Numbered from the stretch's first letter, positions 16,917-25,270 are shown. The stretch is 33,254 nt of DNA from Actinobacteria bacterium casp-actino5 (GCA_001510385.1 LFFE01000003.1:1-33254), one strand, 5' to 3'. Notes: generated by a model from the sequence alone, not told the origin. Numbers and translations: made by a program.

Positions 16917-18062
16917 ATGGCAGACGTTGCATCACTCATCAACGGTGTTTCCGAACTGGTTCGGATCCCAAGTGTGAACCCGCTGCAGTCTGATGACGCA
17001 GCCCTCACCGGTGAACGGAGGCTTGCTGAACACCTTGCAAACAAAGCAAGTGACCTGGGTGCCGAGGTCGAACTTGACAACGTCGTTGATGATCGACCCA
17101 ATCTCATTGCGAAATTCGAAGGCGAACGACCCGACACAGTGGTGATTGACGTCCACCTTGACACCGTCGCTGTTGCTCACATGACCGACGACCCCTTCGA
17201 CGGACGCGTCGAGAATGATCGGGTGTACGGCCGGGGTTCGGTCGACACGAAAGCCACTTTTGCCATCGTGCTTGACGTACTTTCACAATTGAAGCAAGAG
17301 GGTCGGCGACCTGGCCCCACTGTTCACCTCGTTGGAACGGTGTCTGAAGAAATGGGAGGGTTGCTTGGCGCGCGACATCTCGCAACTCGCCTGCAACATG
17401 ACGGGCATGACGTTGAACGAATGGTGATTGCCGAACCCACAATGTGTGCACCAGTCCACGGCCATAAGGGTGGTGTCGGGCTGGAGATCTGCGTGCACGG
17501 TCATGCTGCTCATTCATCCCGTCCTGAGTTGGGTGCCAATGCGATTTCTGCTGCCGCTCGCATCATCGCGGCTCTCGATGCCGAACAAACTCGACTTGAG
17601 CAAACTGAGGCTGCAACTGCTGTCGGAAGAGGCACGTTGTCTGTTACCGAAATTGGTGGCGGGGTTGCCCGCAACATCATCCCCGACATGTGCACGCTGT
17701 ACGCCGGCCGACGAATTGCCCCCGGTGAAGATCCTCTGTCAATTTACGAGTCGTTGCGCCACCTAGTCGTCGCCGCTGGCGCACCACTGCAGGTCGATGT
17801 GGAGATGGCAAACGGAACTGCCTTTCCTGCATTCTTCACCGACCCGAATGATGACTTCGTGCAGTTGATTGCGAATCTTTCGGAGCGGACGCCTGAGACC
17901 GTCACCTACGGTTCAAATTGCTTGGCCTATGACGATCTTGAGGCGTCGAAAGTCCTATTTGGCCCCGGATCAATCGACCAAGCCCACCAAGCAGTCGAGT
18001 GGGTTGACATCGATGAGCTCGTCCGAGCTGCGTCGGTGTACCGCAAATTATTTGCAGCCTGA
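16917..18062 (+). CDS. M20 family metallopeptidase (ArgE/DapE type)
   Basis: A 381-residue dizinc hydrolase removing an acyl group or splitting a peptide bond. Active-site residues: H80 and D82 in DVHLDTVAV, bridging D110 in GRGSVDTKA, general base E144 and ligand E145 in VSEEMGG, an acidic ligand E173 in AEPTM, and the C-terminal His in DQAHQAVEWV. The dimerisation domain lies between (HGHKGGVGLEICVHGHAAHSSRPELG). It resembles acetylornithine deacetylase and succinyl-diaminopimelate desuccinylase, but without arg or dap genes nearby the substrate cannot be named. The ATG at 16917 has no clear ribosome binding site, so leaderless expression or cotranscription with the ligase 54 bases upstream are both possible. 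Confidence 0.9.
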   Translation: MADVASLINGVSELVRIPSVNPLQSDDAALTGERRLAEHLANKASDLGAEVELDNVVDDRPNLIAKFEGERPDTVVIDVHLDTVAVAHMTDDPFDGRVENDRVYGRGSVDTKATFAIVLDVLSQLKQEGRRPGPTVHLVGTVSEEMGGLLGARHLATRLQHDGHDVERMVIAEPTMCAPVHGHKGGVGLEICVHGHAAHSSRPELGANAISAAARIIAALDAEQTRLEQTEAATAVGRGTLSVTEIGGGVARNIIPDMCTLYAGRRIAPGEDPLSIYESLRHLVVAAGAPLQVDVEMANGTAFPAFFTDPNDDFVQLIANLSERTPETVTYGSNCLAYDDLEASKVLFGPGSIDQAHQAVEWVDIDELVRAASVYRKLFAA

Positions 18063-18164
18063 TCGCACGCTGATCAGCACAAGATTGCCGACGCCCCCAT
18101 GGGCTCGACAGCAACACCTTTGCTACCGTCGAGTCATGCACACCACGGCTCAGGGTTTGACACG

Positions 18165-19598
18165 ATGACGGCAGCCGTAATTGGCTCGGGTATGGCAGGA
18201 ATTCTGGCTGCAATCGAGTTGAAGAAGGCCGGGTTCGATGTCATCGTCTTTGAGAAGGCATCAACTCTCGGTGGCACGTGGCGAGACAACACCTATCCAG
18301 GTCTCTCTTGTGACGTTCCTGCTCACTCGTACACCTTCTCCTTTGCTCGAAATCCTGACTGGTCAATGCAGTACGCACCCGGTCCAGAAATTCGTGAGTA
18401 CTTCCAGCACGTCGCTGATCAATTCGGTGTCACTGAGTGCATTCGTTTCAACAGCGAGGTCACATCACTTGAGTGGACGAACACTCACTGGCAACTGTCG
18501 ACAAGCGATGGATATCGCGGTGATTTCCCATATGTGTTTGCTGCCACTGGGGTACTTCACCATCCAAATATTCCTGACATGCCAGGAATCGAAGACTTTG
18601 AAGGGGCTGTCTTTCACTCGGCTCGTTGGGATCACAGCATCCCGCTTGAAGGGAAGAACGTCGCTGTCATCGGCACTGGGTCAACGGCAATTCAGATCAC
18701 GTCAGCACTTGTTGATCAGGTTGATGAATTTGCGCTCTTCCAGCGAAGTGCTCAATGGGTTCTTCCGGCACCTAACCCCGAGTTTTCCGAAGAGCAACGT
18801 TCAGCATTTCGAGACGATCCTGCGGCTCACGAAGAGTTCGTTCGAGAGCTTGCCATCACGATGTTCCAACGCACATCGTCCGCGGTGACTGAACCCGATT
18901 CAGTCGAGTACCAGAAGGTGGCTGCTCTCTGCCAACGCAACCTCGACACCGTTGTCGATGACGAACTGCGCAAACAGCTCACTCCAGATCACCAGCCGAT
19001 GTGTAAACGTCTCATCGCATCATCCGACTTTTACGAAAAGATTCAACGTCCGAACGCCCGCTTAGTGACGTCGTCAATCGATACGTTCACGCCGACCGGA
19101 ATTCGCACTGCGGACGGCATTGAGCATGAATTTGATGTTGTTGTGCTTGCTACAGGTTTCCGATCAGATCGATTCATTCGACCCACTCGGGTCATCGGAA
19201 TTGATGACACCGACCTGGACGACGTCTGGTCACCATCACCAATTGCGTATCTGTCAGTGATGGTGCCTGGCTTTCCAAACTTGTTTCTGCTCAACGGACC
19301 CAATGGCCCGATCGGAAACTTCTCTCTCATTGAAATCGCTGAACGTCAGATGTCGTACTGCATGCAACTCATCTCAGAAGTCGAGCGCTCAGATTCACAA
19401 GCAGTTGTTCCGACCTCTGAGGCAACGAGCGCGTTTGAATCTGAACGGCGTGACGCTGCGAAGCACACGATCTGGATGTCCGGTTGCAATAGTTGGTATC
19501 TCGATGCCACCGGTGTTCCCGCTTCGTGGACGTTCAGTTATGACCGATTCGTTGAGGAGATGTCTGCTCCGAAATTAGATGCATTCACCATGAGCTAA
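18165..19598 (+). CDS. Flavin-containing monooxygenase, Baeyer-Villiger type
   Basis: A 477-residue FAD/NADPH enzyme. FAD Rossmann motif VIGSGMAGILAAIE (5-18), then STLGGTWRDNTYPGLSCDVPAH, the type I BVMO fingerprint F-x-G-x3-H-x3-W-D (FEGAVFHSARWDHS), and the second nucleotide-binding motif VIGTGSTAIQI for NADPH. ATGFRSDRF is the usual C-terminal ATG motif. These enzymes insert oxygen into ketones (giving esters or lactones) or oxidise heteroatoms. The ATG at 18165 places the Rossmann motif at the N-terminus; the longer frame from 18099 is not supported. Its placement after the M20 peptidase and before the LLM oxidoreductase suggests a catabolic role, but the substrate is unknown. Confidence 0.92.
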   Translation: MTAAVIGSGMAGILAAIELKKAGFDVIVFEKASTLGGTWRDNTYPGLSCDVPAHSYTFSFARNPDWSMQYAPGPEIREYFQHVADQFGVTECIRFNSEVTSLEWTNTHWQLSTSDGYRGDFPYVFAATGVLHHPNIPDMPGIEDFEGAVFHSARWDHSIPLEGKNVAVIGTGSTAIQITSALVDQVDEFALFQRSAQWVLPAPNPEFSEEQRSAFRDDPAAHEEFVRELAITMFQRTSSAVTEPDSVEYQKVAALCQRNLDTVVDDELRKQLTPDHQPMCKRLIASSDFYEKIQRPNARLVTSSIDTFTPTGIRTADGIEHEFDVVVLATGFRSDRFIRPTRVIGIDDTDLDDVWSPSPIAYLSVMVPGFPNLFLLNGPNGPIGNFSLIEIAERQMSYCMQLISEVERSDSQAVVPTSEATSAFESERRDAAKHTIWMSGCNSWYLDATGVPASWTFSYDRFVEEMSAPKLDAFTMS

Positions 19599-19664
19599 CG
19601 GCGCTCAGGGCATCGCCACGCTCGGCCAGCATTTCGACCTTCTCGCGCGATCTACGATGGGTCC

Positions 19665-20495
19665 ATGGATGTAGGCGCTCTCATTTTCCCGACCGACAAA
19701 ACGATTCGTCCCGATCGACTCGCAACAGCACTTGAAGAGCACGGTTACGAATCATTGTGGGTTGCGGAACACACCCATATTCCACTCACACGAAAGACTC
19801 CATACCCCGCCGGTGGTGAACTGCCTGATTTCTACAAGCGGACGATGGACCCCTTTGTCGCTCTGTCGGTTGCAGCGACAGTGACATCGAACCTCAAGCT
19901 TGGCACCGGAATCTGCCTTGTCAACCAACATCACGCGATCAACTTGGCAAAGCAATGTGCATCGGTCGACCTAGTGTCAAATGGTCGCTTTTTGTTCGGT
20001 GTCGGCGTCGGCTGGAACGAGGATGAAATGGAGCACCATGGTGTCGACCCTTCGAAACGTCGCTCATCTGCACGCGAGAAAATTCTTGCGGTGAAAGAAT
20101 TGTGGTCACAAGAAGCGGCAGAGTTCCACGGTGACTACGTCGACTTCTCGCCGAGCCTCAGCTATCCGAAACCGGTCAGCAATCCGCCGGTTCTCATGGG
20201 CGGTTCGGGTGGTCCAGTCACGTTCAAACATGTCATCGAATACTGCGACAGCTGGATGCCAATCCACGGTCGGGTCGATCCGCTAGAGAAAATTGATCTC
20301 CTTCGCCAAATGTCTGAGGAGGCCGGCCGAGACCCTGCTTCCATCGGGCTTTCCATCTACGGCTGCCCAATGGATGCCGAAGTGATTGAGCGCTACGAGG
20401 CCGCCGGCGCAGAACGAATCGTGTTCTGGCTTCCTGCGAATGCTGAGTCTGAAGTACTCGAAGCGGTCGAGGCAGGCGCAGCGTTCATCAACTAG
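19665..20495 (+). CDS. LLM class F420-dependent oxidoreductase
   Basis: A 276-residue luciferase-like TIM barrel. Features: MDVGALIFPTDKTI at the N-terminus, ESLWVAEHTHIP, KLGTGICLVNQHHAINLAKQ, SNGRFLFGVGVGWNEDEME, and the late PPVLMGGSGGPVTFKHV. This pattern belongs to the TIGR03619-type subfamily of F420-dependent oxidoreductases abundant in actinobacteria. It would use reduced or oxidised coenzyme F420 (or FMN) on an unknown organic substrate. It starts 66 bases after the monooxygenase, on the same strand, and its TAG stop directly abuts the stop codon of the convergent PhyH gene with no base between, so no terminator hairpin separates them. Confidence 0.92.
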   Translation: MDVGALIFPTDKTIRPDRLATALEEHGYESLWVAEHTHIPLTRKTPYPAGGELPDFYKRTMDPFVALSVAATVTSNLKLGTGICLVNQHHAINLAKQCASVDLVSNGRFLFGVGVGWNEDEMEHHGVDPSKRRSSAREKILAVKELWSQEAAEFHGDYVDFSPSLSYPKPVSNPPVLMGGSGGPVTFKHVIEYCDSWMPIHGRVDPLEKIDLLRQMSEEAGRDPASIGLSIYGCPMDAEVIERYEAAGAERIVFWLPANAESEVLEAVEAGAAFIN

Positions 20496-21281
20496 TCACG
20501 CGCCCTCACGAAGGAGAGGGAAGAGCGGATCGTCCAACGGCACGCCCGCTGGCAGTCGGTCAGCAAGACCTGCAAACTCTGGCGAGGTCGTCCAGCGACG
20601 AGGCGCATGCACCATGTCGTCTCCTAGGTATCGAAGCGACAGCACCCGGCGACGACCTGGACCCGGATTTCCCGCGGCGGTGTGAAGTGTCTGCATGTGA
20701 AAACACACGACATCACCAGGCTGCAATTCCCAGCCAATGACACGAGGGTCATCGTCATCGATTTCGGGAAGCTCGCTCAGGCTGCCTTCTGGAAACCACT
20801 TTGCTTGATCGTCGAGAAAAGATCTCGGCATGAACCACGGCCCCCGATGAGAACCGGCGAGAAATTCGAGTGTGACCGACCGTGGAACCGGGTCGACCGG
20901 AATCCACATGCTGATGTTGTGTTGACCTTCGACGTTGTAGTACGGAATGTCCTGATGCCACGGAGTTCGTTGAGAGGTGCCGGGTTCTTTCACCAAGACA
21001 TGATCGTGAAAGAAACGAACACTGGTTGAGCCCATCACCTCGGCAGCGAGATCTGCCAACACCGGGAGCCGCACGGCGTGTTCGAGTTCGGGTAACCGCT
21101 GCCAGGAACAAAAGTCTTCGATAAACGAGCCATCGTCATCGGCACTCGCACGTTTTGCAAGTGGCGAAAGATCCGCAAGATTCGCCTCAATAGCGGCAGC
21201 AACCACTTCAATGTCGGCTGGACTGAGTACCTGGCGAACACAGACAGCGCCCTGTTGCTCATAGTCGGCTCTCAGACTCAT
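20496..21281 (-). CDS. Phytanoyl-CoA dioxygenase family protein
   Basis: A 261-residue Fe(II)/2-oxoglutarate oxygenase. The iron triad is readable: H109 and D111 in TPWHQDIPYYNVEGQ and the distal H200 in CFHMQTLHTAAGN, with the 2-oxoglutarate arginine among GRRRVLSLRYLGDD (210-212). FLAGSHRGPWF is the PhyH loop before the distal half. The family hydroxylates phytanoyl-CoA in animals, but bacterial members act on many substrates, so the substrate here is open. The start at the ATG at 21281 (MSLRADYEQQGAVCVRQVLS) is typical for the family. It is divergent from the small XdhC-like gene, with 99 bases between. Confidence 0.9.
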   Translation of the reverse strand: MSLRADYEQQGAVCVRQVLSPADIEVVAAAIEANLADLSPLAKRASADDDGSFIEDFCSWQRLPELEHAVRLPVLADLAAEVMGSTSVRFFHDHVLVKEPGTSQRTPWHQDIPYYNVEGQHNISMWIPVDPVPRSVTLEFLAGSHRGPWFMPRSFLDDQAKWFPEGSLSELPEIDDDDPRVIGWELQPGDVVCFHMQTLHTAAGNPGPGRRRVLSLRYLGDDMVHAPRRWTTSPEFAGLADRLPAGVPLDDPLFPLLREGA

Positions 21282-21380
21282 GCAGAGATTGTTTCACGAA
21301 GGTTGAGATACCGCCATACCCCGTTAACGCCTGAGCATCTCCGCACGTCGTGCATCGGCGAAAGCCTGTAGTCCTGATCT

Positions 21381-21836
21381 ATGTACGGAGCAGCGATTAC
21401 GGCGGTGTCATGCCTGCGGGCCAACACCGAGGCGCATATTGCCTGGATCCTCTCATCGTCAGGACTTCCCCCACACGACCCAACTGAAGTAGTTACCTTG
21501 ACCGCGGGCGGAGGTTACATCGGATCGCTCTGCAATGGGATCCTCAATCAACACGTTGAAATTATTCCTGGTTCGACACGTGGTCGGATCGTTTCCGTCA
21601 ACCTCACAGGCACCGATGCACTGATCGCAGGAATCCCAGATGGTGGATCAGCAAAGGTCGCAATTGCCCCGGCCTCAATACTTCCCGACTCCCTATGGGC
21701 ATCACTTCTTGAGAGAGCACCCGTGATATTGACCGCAACCATCGCGAAGGCAACACCTAATTGTGAAACTGTGAACAGGGAAGAAATATTCCACGACCTT
21801 TTCTATCTGTTTGACGTCAGTGCAGTGAGGTCGTGA
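21381..21836 (+). CDS. Small hypothetical protein with a possible XdhC-type N-terminal domain
   Basis: A 151-residue protein. The segment VVTLTAGGGYIGSLCNGILNQHVEII resembles the GGxxGSxSGGCxExxV core of the XdhC/CoxI N-terminal domain, and ALIAGIPDGGSAKVAIAP resembles the later cysteine-containing GLxCGGxxxxxxEP segment, but the conserved cysteines of real XdhC are displaced or missing. The C-terminal Rossmann half of XdhC is absent. XdhC helps insert sulfurated molybdenum cofactor into xanthine dehydrogenase family enzymes; none is encoded here, so this is at best a diverged relative. No signal peptide. The gene is supported by an open frame in a gap of the right size between a divergent and a convergent neighbour, not by a ribosome binding site. 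Confidence 0.5.
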   Translation: MYGAAITAVSCLRANTEAHIAWILSSSGLPPHDPTEVVTLTAGGGYIGSLCNGILNQHVEIIPGSTRGRIVSVNLTGTDALIAGIPDGGSAKVAIAPASILPDSLWASLLERAPVILTATIAKATPNCETVNREEIFHDLFYLFDVSAVRS

Positions 21837-21864
21837 ATGTCCAAAGAATCACCGTCAAACAGCC

Positions 21865-22512
21865 TCAACGACGCGTTTCTATAGCGATACGAGTTTTTGT
21901 TGCGGCCCACGAACAAATTGGGCATTGCGTCAGGTCATGATGACGGGCCGGGCAGTATTCGCGACCAAAAAAGATGATCTGTAGATGCCGCCGATTCCAT
22001 GTCTCGCGCGGAAACACTGCCTTGAGGTCGCGCTCAGTTCGCTCAACCGTCGAATCGTTCGACAACCCCCATCGCGCTGCCAATCGATGGATATGCGTAT
22101 CGACAGGAAATGCCGGATGTCCAAATGCTTGAGACATCACCACGCTCGCCGTTTTGTGACCGACCCCAGCGAGAGATTCAAGAAACTCCCAGTCGTCAAC
22201 AATCTCACCACCGGCATCAATGATTTGCTCAGCCATCCGACGAAGATTTTTGGCCTTCGTTGGCGCAAGACCAATTTCTTTGATGTACCCCAAGATCTCG
22301 TCTGGGTGTAATTCAATCATTTGCTGCGGCGTGCTCGCCCGAGCAAACAGAGCCGGGGTGACCTCATTGACTTTCTTGTCAGTGGTCTGAGCGGATAACG
22401 CCACAGCGACGAGCAACGTGTAAGGGCTTGAATGGTCGAGCGGTATCGGTGGGTCTGGGTACAGATCATCCAACATGTCGCCGATCAGGTCAGCTTTTTC
22501 TTGGCGTCGCAT
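21865..22512 (-). CDS. nth: Endonuclease III (DNA glycosylase/AP lyase) with unusual Fe-S cysteine pattern
   Basis: A 215-residue base-excision repair enzyme of the HhH-GPD family that removes oxidised pyrimidines. The hairpin-helix-hairpin LAGVGHKTASVV carries the catalytic Lys (K120), and the catalytic Asp is D138 in FPVDTHIHRLAARWGLS. LSAQTTDKKVNEV is the family's N-terminal signature. The canonical 4Fe-4S loop C-x6-C-x2-C-x5-C is not present: the C-terminus reads C187-x9-C197-x2-C200 (GREYCPARHHDLTQCPICSW) with no fourth Cys, so the cluster either uses another ligand or is absent. The ATG at 22512 (MRRQEKADLI) fits the family; seven codons upstream are open but probably not used. It diverges from the GFA gene by 53 bases. 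Confidence 0.92.
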   Translation of the reverse strand: MRRQEKADLIGDMLDDLYPDPPIPLDHSSPYTLLVAVALSAQTTDKKVNEVTPALFARASTPQQMIELHPDEILGYIKEIGLAPTKAKNLRRMAEQIIDAGGEIVDDWEFLESLAGVGHKTASVVMSQAFGHPAFPVDTHIHRLAARWGLSNDSTVERTERDLKAVFPRETWNRRHLQIIFFGREYCPARHHDLTQCPICSWAATKTRIAIETRR

Positions 22513-22565
22513 CACCAGGAACGCTAGCCACACCGTCGCCGCTCACTGATCGCTACGATCGCAGT

Positions 22566-22973
22566 ATGTCAATAACTGGACGTTGTCTCTGCGGCGAAGT
22601 GACGTACTCGATTACAGGTGACGTCATCCGAACGGCCGTCTGCCATTGCGATCACTGCCAGCGCCAAAGTGGCGGAGCGTTTTCAGTCAACCTCGTGACC
22701 GCCGCCGACCACTTCAACGCGAGTGGTGACATGAAAATGTACGGCGACCCTGGTGATGACCCATCCGGGACAGTGCACGTTGAACGACATTTCTGCGGAA
22801 ACTGTGGTTCGCCGATTATTTCGATTCCGACCGGACGACGTGAGATTGTCATCGTCAAATCAGGCACTCTCGACGAAAAGGCATCCATCTCGCCAGACGT
22901 TGAGGTGTGGTGTGAGTCGAAACAACCATGGGTCATCATGCCCGAGATGGCTGTCTCTAAAGAACGCGAATAA
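22566..22973 (+). CDS. GFA family (CENP-V/GFA domain) zinc protein
   Basis: A 135-residue protein. The zinc ligands are in the usual places: GRCLCGEVTYSI (C7, C9), CHCDHCQRQSG (C26, C28, C31) and HFCGNCGSPI. The family is named after glutathione-dependent formaldehyde-activating enzyme, but most bacterial members, including those in actinobacteria that lack glutathione, have unproven roles. The name therefore gives no reaction here. It is the first of four plus-strand genes with short gaps (30, 25 and 37 bases) that end in the heliorhodopsin gene. The ATG at 22566 matches the family N-terminus; longer upstream frame overlaps the divergent nth gene. Confidence 0.9.
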   Translation: MSITGRCLCGEVTYSITGDVIRTAVCHCDHCQRQSGGAFSVNLVTAADHFNASGDMKMYGDPGDDPSGTVHVERHFCGNCGSPIISIPTGRREIVIVKSGTLDEKASISPDVEVWCESKQPWVIMPEMAVSKERE

Positions 22974-23003
22974 TCCGCGATCGATCACCATCATTCCAGT
23001 GCA

Positions 23004-23681
23004 ATGAGAATTGTCAGCCTTGTTCCTTCAGTGACTGAGACCCTGAGCGCTTGGAATGCAACACCGATCGCGTGCACGAAATATTGCGAGCGGCCTGATC
23101 TTCCACACGTTGGAGGAACAAAAAATCCTGAAGTCGATGAGATCATTTCTCTCGCCCCAGATCTCGTCGTGGTTGATGTTCAAGAAAACAGGCTTGAGGA
23201 TTTCACGGCTCTCAAACATGCGGGTCTTTCGGTGCTCGCGCTTGACGTCGTGTCACTCGAAACAATGCAGGGCGATCTTGGTCGTCTCGCGGAGGCAGCC
23301 AAACTGCAATTCAAGCCACAGCCACTTCCTGAACTTGCTCCGCTCTCGCTTCGAGCATTCGTGCCCATCTGGAGACGACCATGGATGTCGATCGGGGCGC
23401 ACACATTCGGTTCACAACTGCTTAAAGCCATTGGAGTGACGAATATTTTCGAACACTCGCCATCGGAATATCCCGAAGTTGATCTGGTGACGGTCGGTGA
23501 TCTGTTACCTGACCTCATCATCGTTCCGTCTGAGCCATACGAATTCGATGACGAACACCTCGAAGAATTCACCGACATCGCGCCGTCGATGCGGGTGGAT
23601 GGGCGTGACTTGTTCTGGTGGGGAGTCCGAACACCGGCTGCAATGCGGCGACTGCACGACAAACTCCGCTCAACGATGTGA
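23004..23681 (+). CDS. Cytosolic helical-backbone metal receptor (BtuF-like) protein
   Basis: A 225-residue protein with the fold of the TroA/BtuF substrate-binding proteins: MRIVSLVPSVTETLSAW, CTKYCERPDLPHVGGTKNPEVDEIISLAPDLVVVD (the typical N-lobe with long backbone helix), and PWMSIGAHTFGSQLLKAIGVTNIF with LVTVGDLLPDLIIVPSEPYEF in the C-lobe. The protein starts directly at the first beta strand, so there is no signal peptide or lipobox and it should stay in the cytoplasm. No ABC permease or ATPase is nearby. Such orphan forms are annotated as helical backbone metal receptors or cobalamin-binding proteins; the ligand here is unknown. It lies 30 bases after the GFA gene and 25 before the SDR. 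Confidence 0.85.
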   Translation: MRIVSLVPSVTETLSAWNATPIACTKYCERPDLPHVGGTKNPEVDEIISLAPDLVVVDVQENRLEDFTALKHAGLSVLALDVVSLETMQGDLGRLAEAAKLQFKPQPLPELAPLSLRAFVPIWRRPWMSIGAHTFGSQLLKAIGVTNIFEHSPSEYPEVDLVTVGDLLPDLIIVPSEPYEFDDEHLEEFTDIAPSMRVDGRDLFWWGVRTPAAMRRLHDKLRSTM

Positions 23682-23706
23682 GACGCTCATCGGCGAATAT
23701 GTCGAC

Positions 23707-24450
23707 ATGACCTCAGAACTACTCGCCGGCAAAACCGCTCTTGTTACTGGATCGTCGCGTGGCATCGGACGAGCAATTGCCATCGCATTTGCTCAAACAG
23801 GTGCGAATGTAGCGATCAACTATGTCAACGACGGTGATGCCGCTACCTCCGCAGTAAACGAGATCATTGACATAGGCCGGCAAGCGATCGCAGTTCAAGC
23901 TGATGTTGGTGATCCTGAACAGGCCGTCAACCTTGCCCAGGCTGTATCAGCCGAACTCGGACCAATTGATGTGCTCGTCAACAACGCTGGTATCGGTGGT
24001 CGGGTTGCGGACCCTCAAGATCTCACCCTTGCGCAATGGACGACGACGATAAACGTCAACCTGACATCAGCGTTCGTTCTCACCGATGCGGTGCTCTCCT
24101 CAATGCGGGAGCGTCGATGGGGTCGCATCATCAATGTGTCATCGACTGCCGCGCAAACCGGCGGGTCAATCGGTCCCCACTACTCCGCATCGAAGGCCGG
24201 AATTATAGGTCTCACCCATGGTTACGCAAAGATGCTTGTCAAAGAGGGCATTACGGTCAATGCGATCGCAATGGCGCAGATTGATACCGACCTTGTTCAC
24301 TCATCCACTCCTGCAGATCCGTCACGGATCCCTGTTGGCCGACTTGGTTCAACCAGCGAAATCTCAGACGTCGCCTGCTTGCTCGCCACCAATGCGTACA
24401 TCACAGGTCAAACGATCAGCGTTAACGGCGGCATGTATTTCACCTCGTAG
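23707..24450 (+). CDS. SDR family NAD(P)-dependent oxidoreductase (FabG-like)
   Basis: A 247-residue classical short-chain dehydrogenase. Motifs: TALVTGSSRGIGRAIA (cofactor TGxxxGIG), VLVNNAGIGG (NNAG), IINVSSTAA with the catalytic Ser, HYSASKAGIIG with Y-x3-K, and ITGQTISVNGGMYF at the end. The segment SSRGIGRAIAIAFAQTGANVAINY suggests NADP preference, typical of FabG-like 3-oxoacyl-ACP reductases, but the substrate is not fixed by sequence. The ATG at 23707 (MTSELLAGKTALVTG) has no strong ribosome binding site and may be translationally coupled to the gene 25 bases upstream. It ends 37 bases before the heliorhodopsin. Confidence 0.93.
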   Translation: MTSELLAGKTALVTGSSRGIGRAIAIAFAQTGANVAINYVNDGDAATSAVNEIIDIGRQAIAVQADVGDPEQAVNLAQAVSAELGPIDVLVNNAGIGGRVADPQDLTLAQWTTTINVNLTSAFVLTDAVLSSMRERRWGRIINVSSTAAQTGGSIGPHYSASKAGIIGLTHGYAKMLVKEGITVNAIAMAQIDTDLVHSSTPADPSRIPVGRLGSTSEISDVACLLATNAYITGQTISVNGGMYFTS

Positions 24451-24487
24451 TACGCAACCTGTCGTCCGTCTTGGGGAATAGTTACCA

Positions 24488-25270
24488 ATGAGCGGTGTTG
24501 AGATGACTGTGACCACCATTTCTGCAACACCCGAGCGGCTCAAGAACCTAAAAACGTGGAACCTCGCACTTACAGTGCTGCACCTCGTTCAAGCCGTCAT
24601 CATTGTTCTCATTGGCGGTGACTTTGCAATCGATGTCACATCAACATTTCCGGAAGGTCCTCCCGGAACCCGCATTCCCGTTGCCGAACCACTCTTTGGA
24701 GTGCGCATCGGACTTGCAATCGGAATCTTCTTGCTGTTGGCTGCAATCGATCATGCACTAACCGCCACCGTTGCGCGTTCAACGTATGAATCAGACCTGC
24801 GGTCAGGCATCAACCGGTTCCGTTGGGTCGAGTATTCGTTCAGCGCAACGATCATGGTCCTTCTCATCTCGGCCTATTCAGGTATCACCGGCATCGCAGC
24901 GCTCTGCGGGATCATTGGAGCAAACGTCTCAATGATCCTGTTTGGCTGGATCCAAGAACGAACAAATCCTCCGGGCCGTGAATCGACGTCGATGATGGCA
25001 TTCTGGTTTGGAACCATTGCCGGTCTCGCCCCATGGGCTGCGATCGTCATCAACGTCATTGGCTCAGAGACAGTGCCGGGCTTTGTCTACGGGATTGTTG
25101 TTACTGAAGCGATTCTCTTCTTCAGCTTCGGACTTAACCAATGGCTGCAATACCGCGGAGTCGGCCGTTGGACCGATTACCTCTACGGCGAGAAGGTGTA
25201 TCTCGTGCTCAGTTTGGTAGCAAAATCGGTACTCGCCTGGTTCATCTACTTCGGCTCGCTCGGTACCTGA
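24488..25270 (+). CDS. Heliorhodopsin
   Basis: A 260-residue seven-helix retinal protein of the heliorhodopsin family, whose members have the N-terminus in the cytoplasm, opposite to other rhodopsins, and do not pump ions in the founding example. Signatures: GPPGTR loop (58-62), RWVEYSFSATIM with the counterion E115 (E107 in 48C12), NVSMILFGWIQE, PGFVYGIVV, QYRGVGRWTDYLYGEKVY, and LSLVAKSVLAW with the Schiff-base Lys K246 and S242. H32 and H89 occupy the places of H23 and H80. The alignment to 48C12, recalled by me, is nearly gap-free. GGGGAA lies about nine bases before the ATG at 24488. No opsin cofactor genes (beta-carotene cleavage, carotenoid synthesis) are in the window. The function is likely photosensory but unproven. 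Confidence 0.96.
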   Translation: MSGVEMTVTTISATPERLKNLKTWNLALTVLHLVQAVIIVLIGGDFAIDVTSTFPEGPPGTRIPVAEPLFGVRIGLAIGIFLLLAAIDHALTATVARSTYESDLRSGINRFRWVEYSFSATIMVLLISAYSGITGIAALCGIIGANVSMILFGWIQERTNPPGRESTSMMAFWFGTIAGLAPWAAIVINVIGSETVPGFVYGIVVTEAILFFSFGLNQWLQYRGVGRWTDYLYGEKVYLVLSLVAKSVLAWFIYFGSLGT

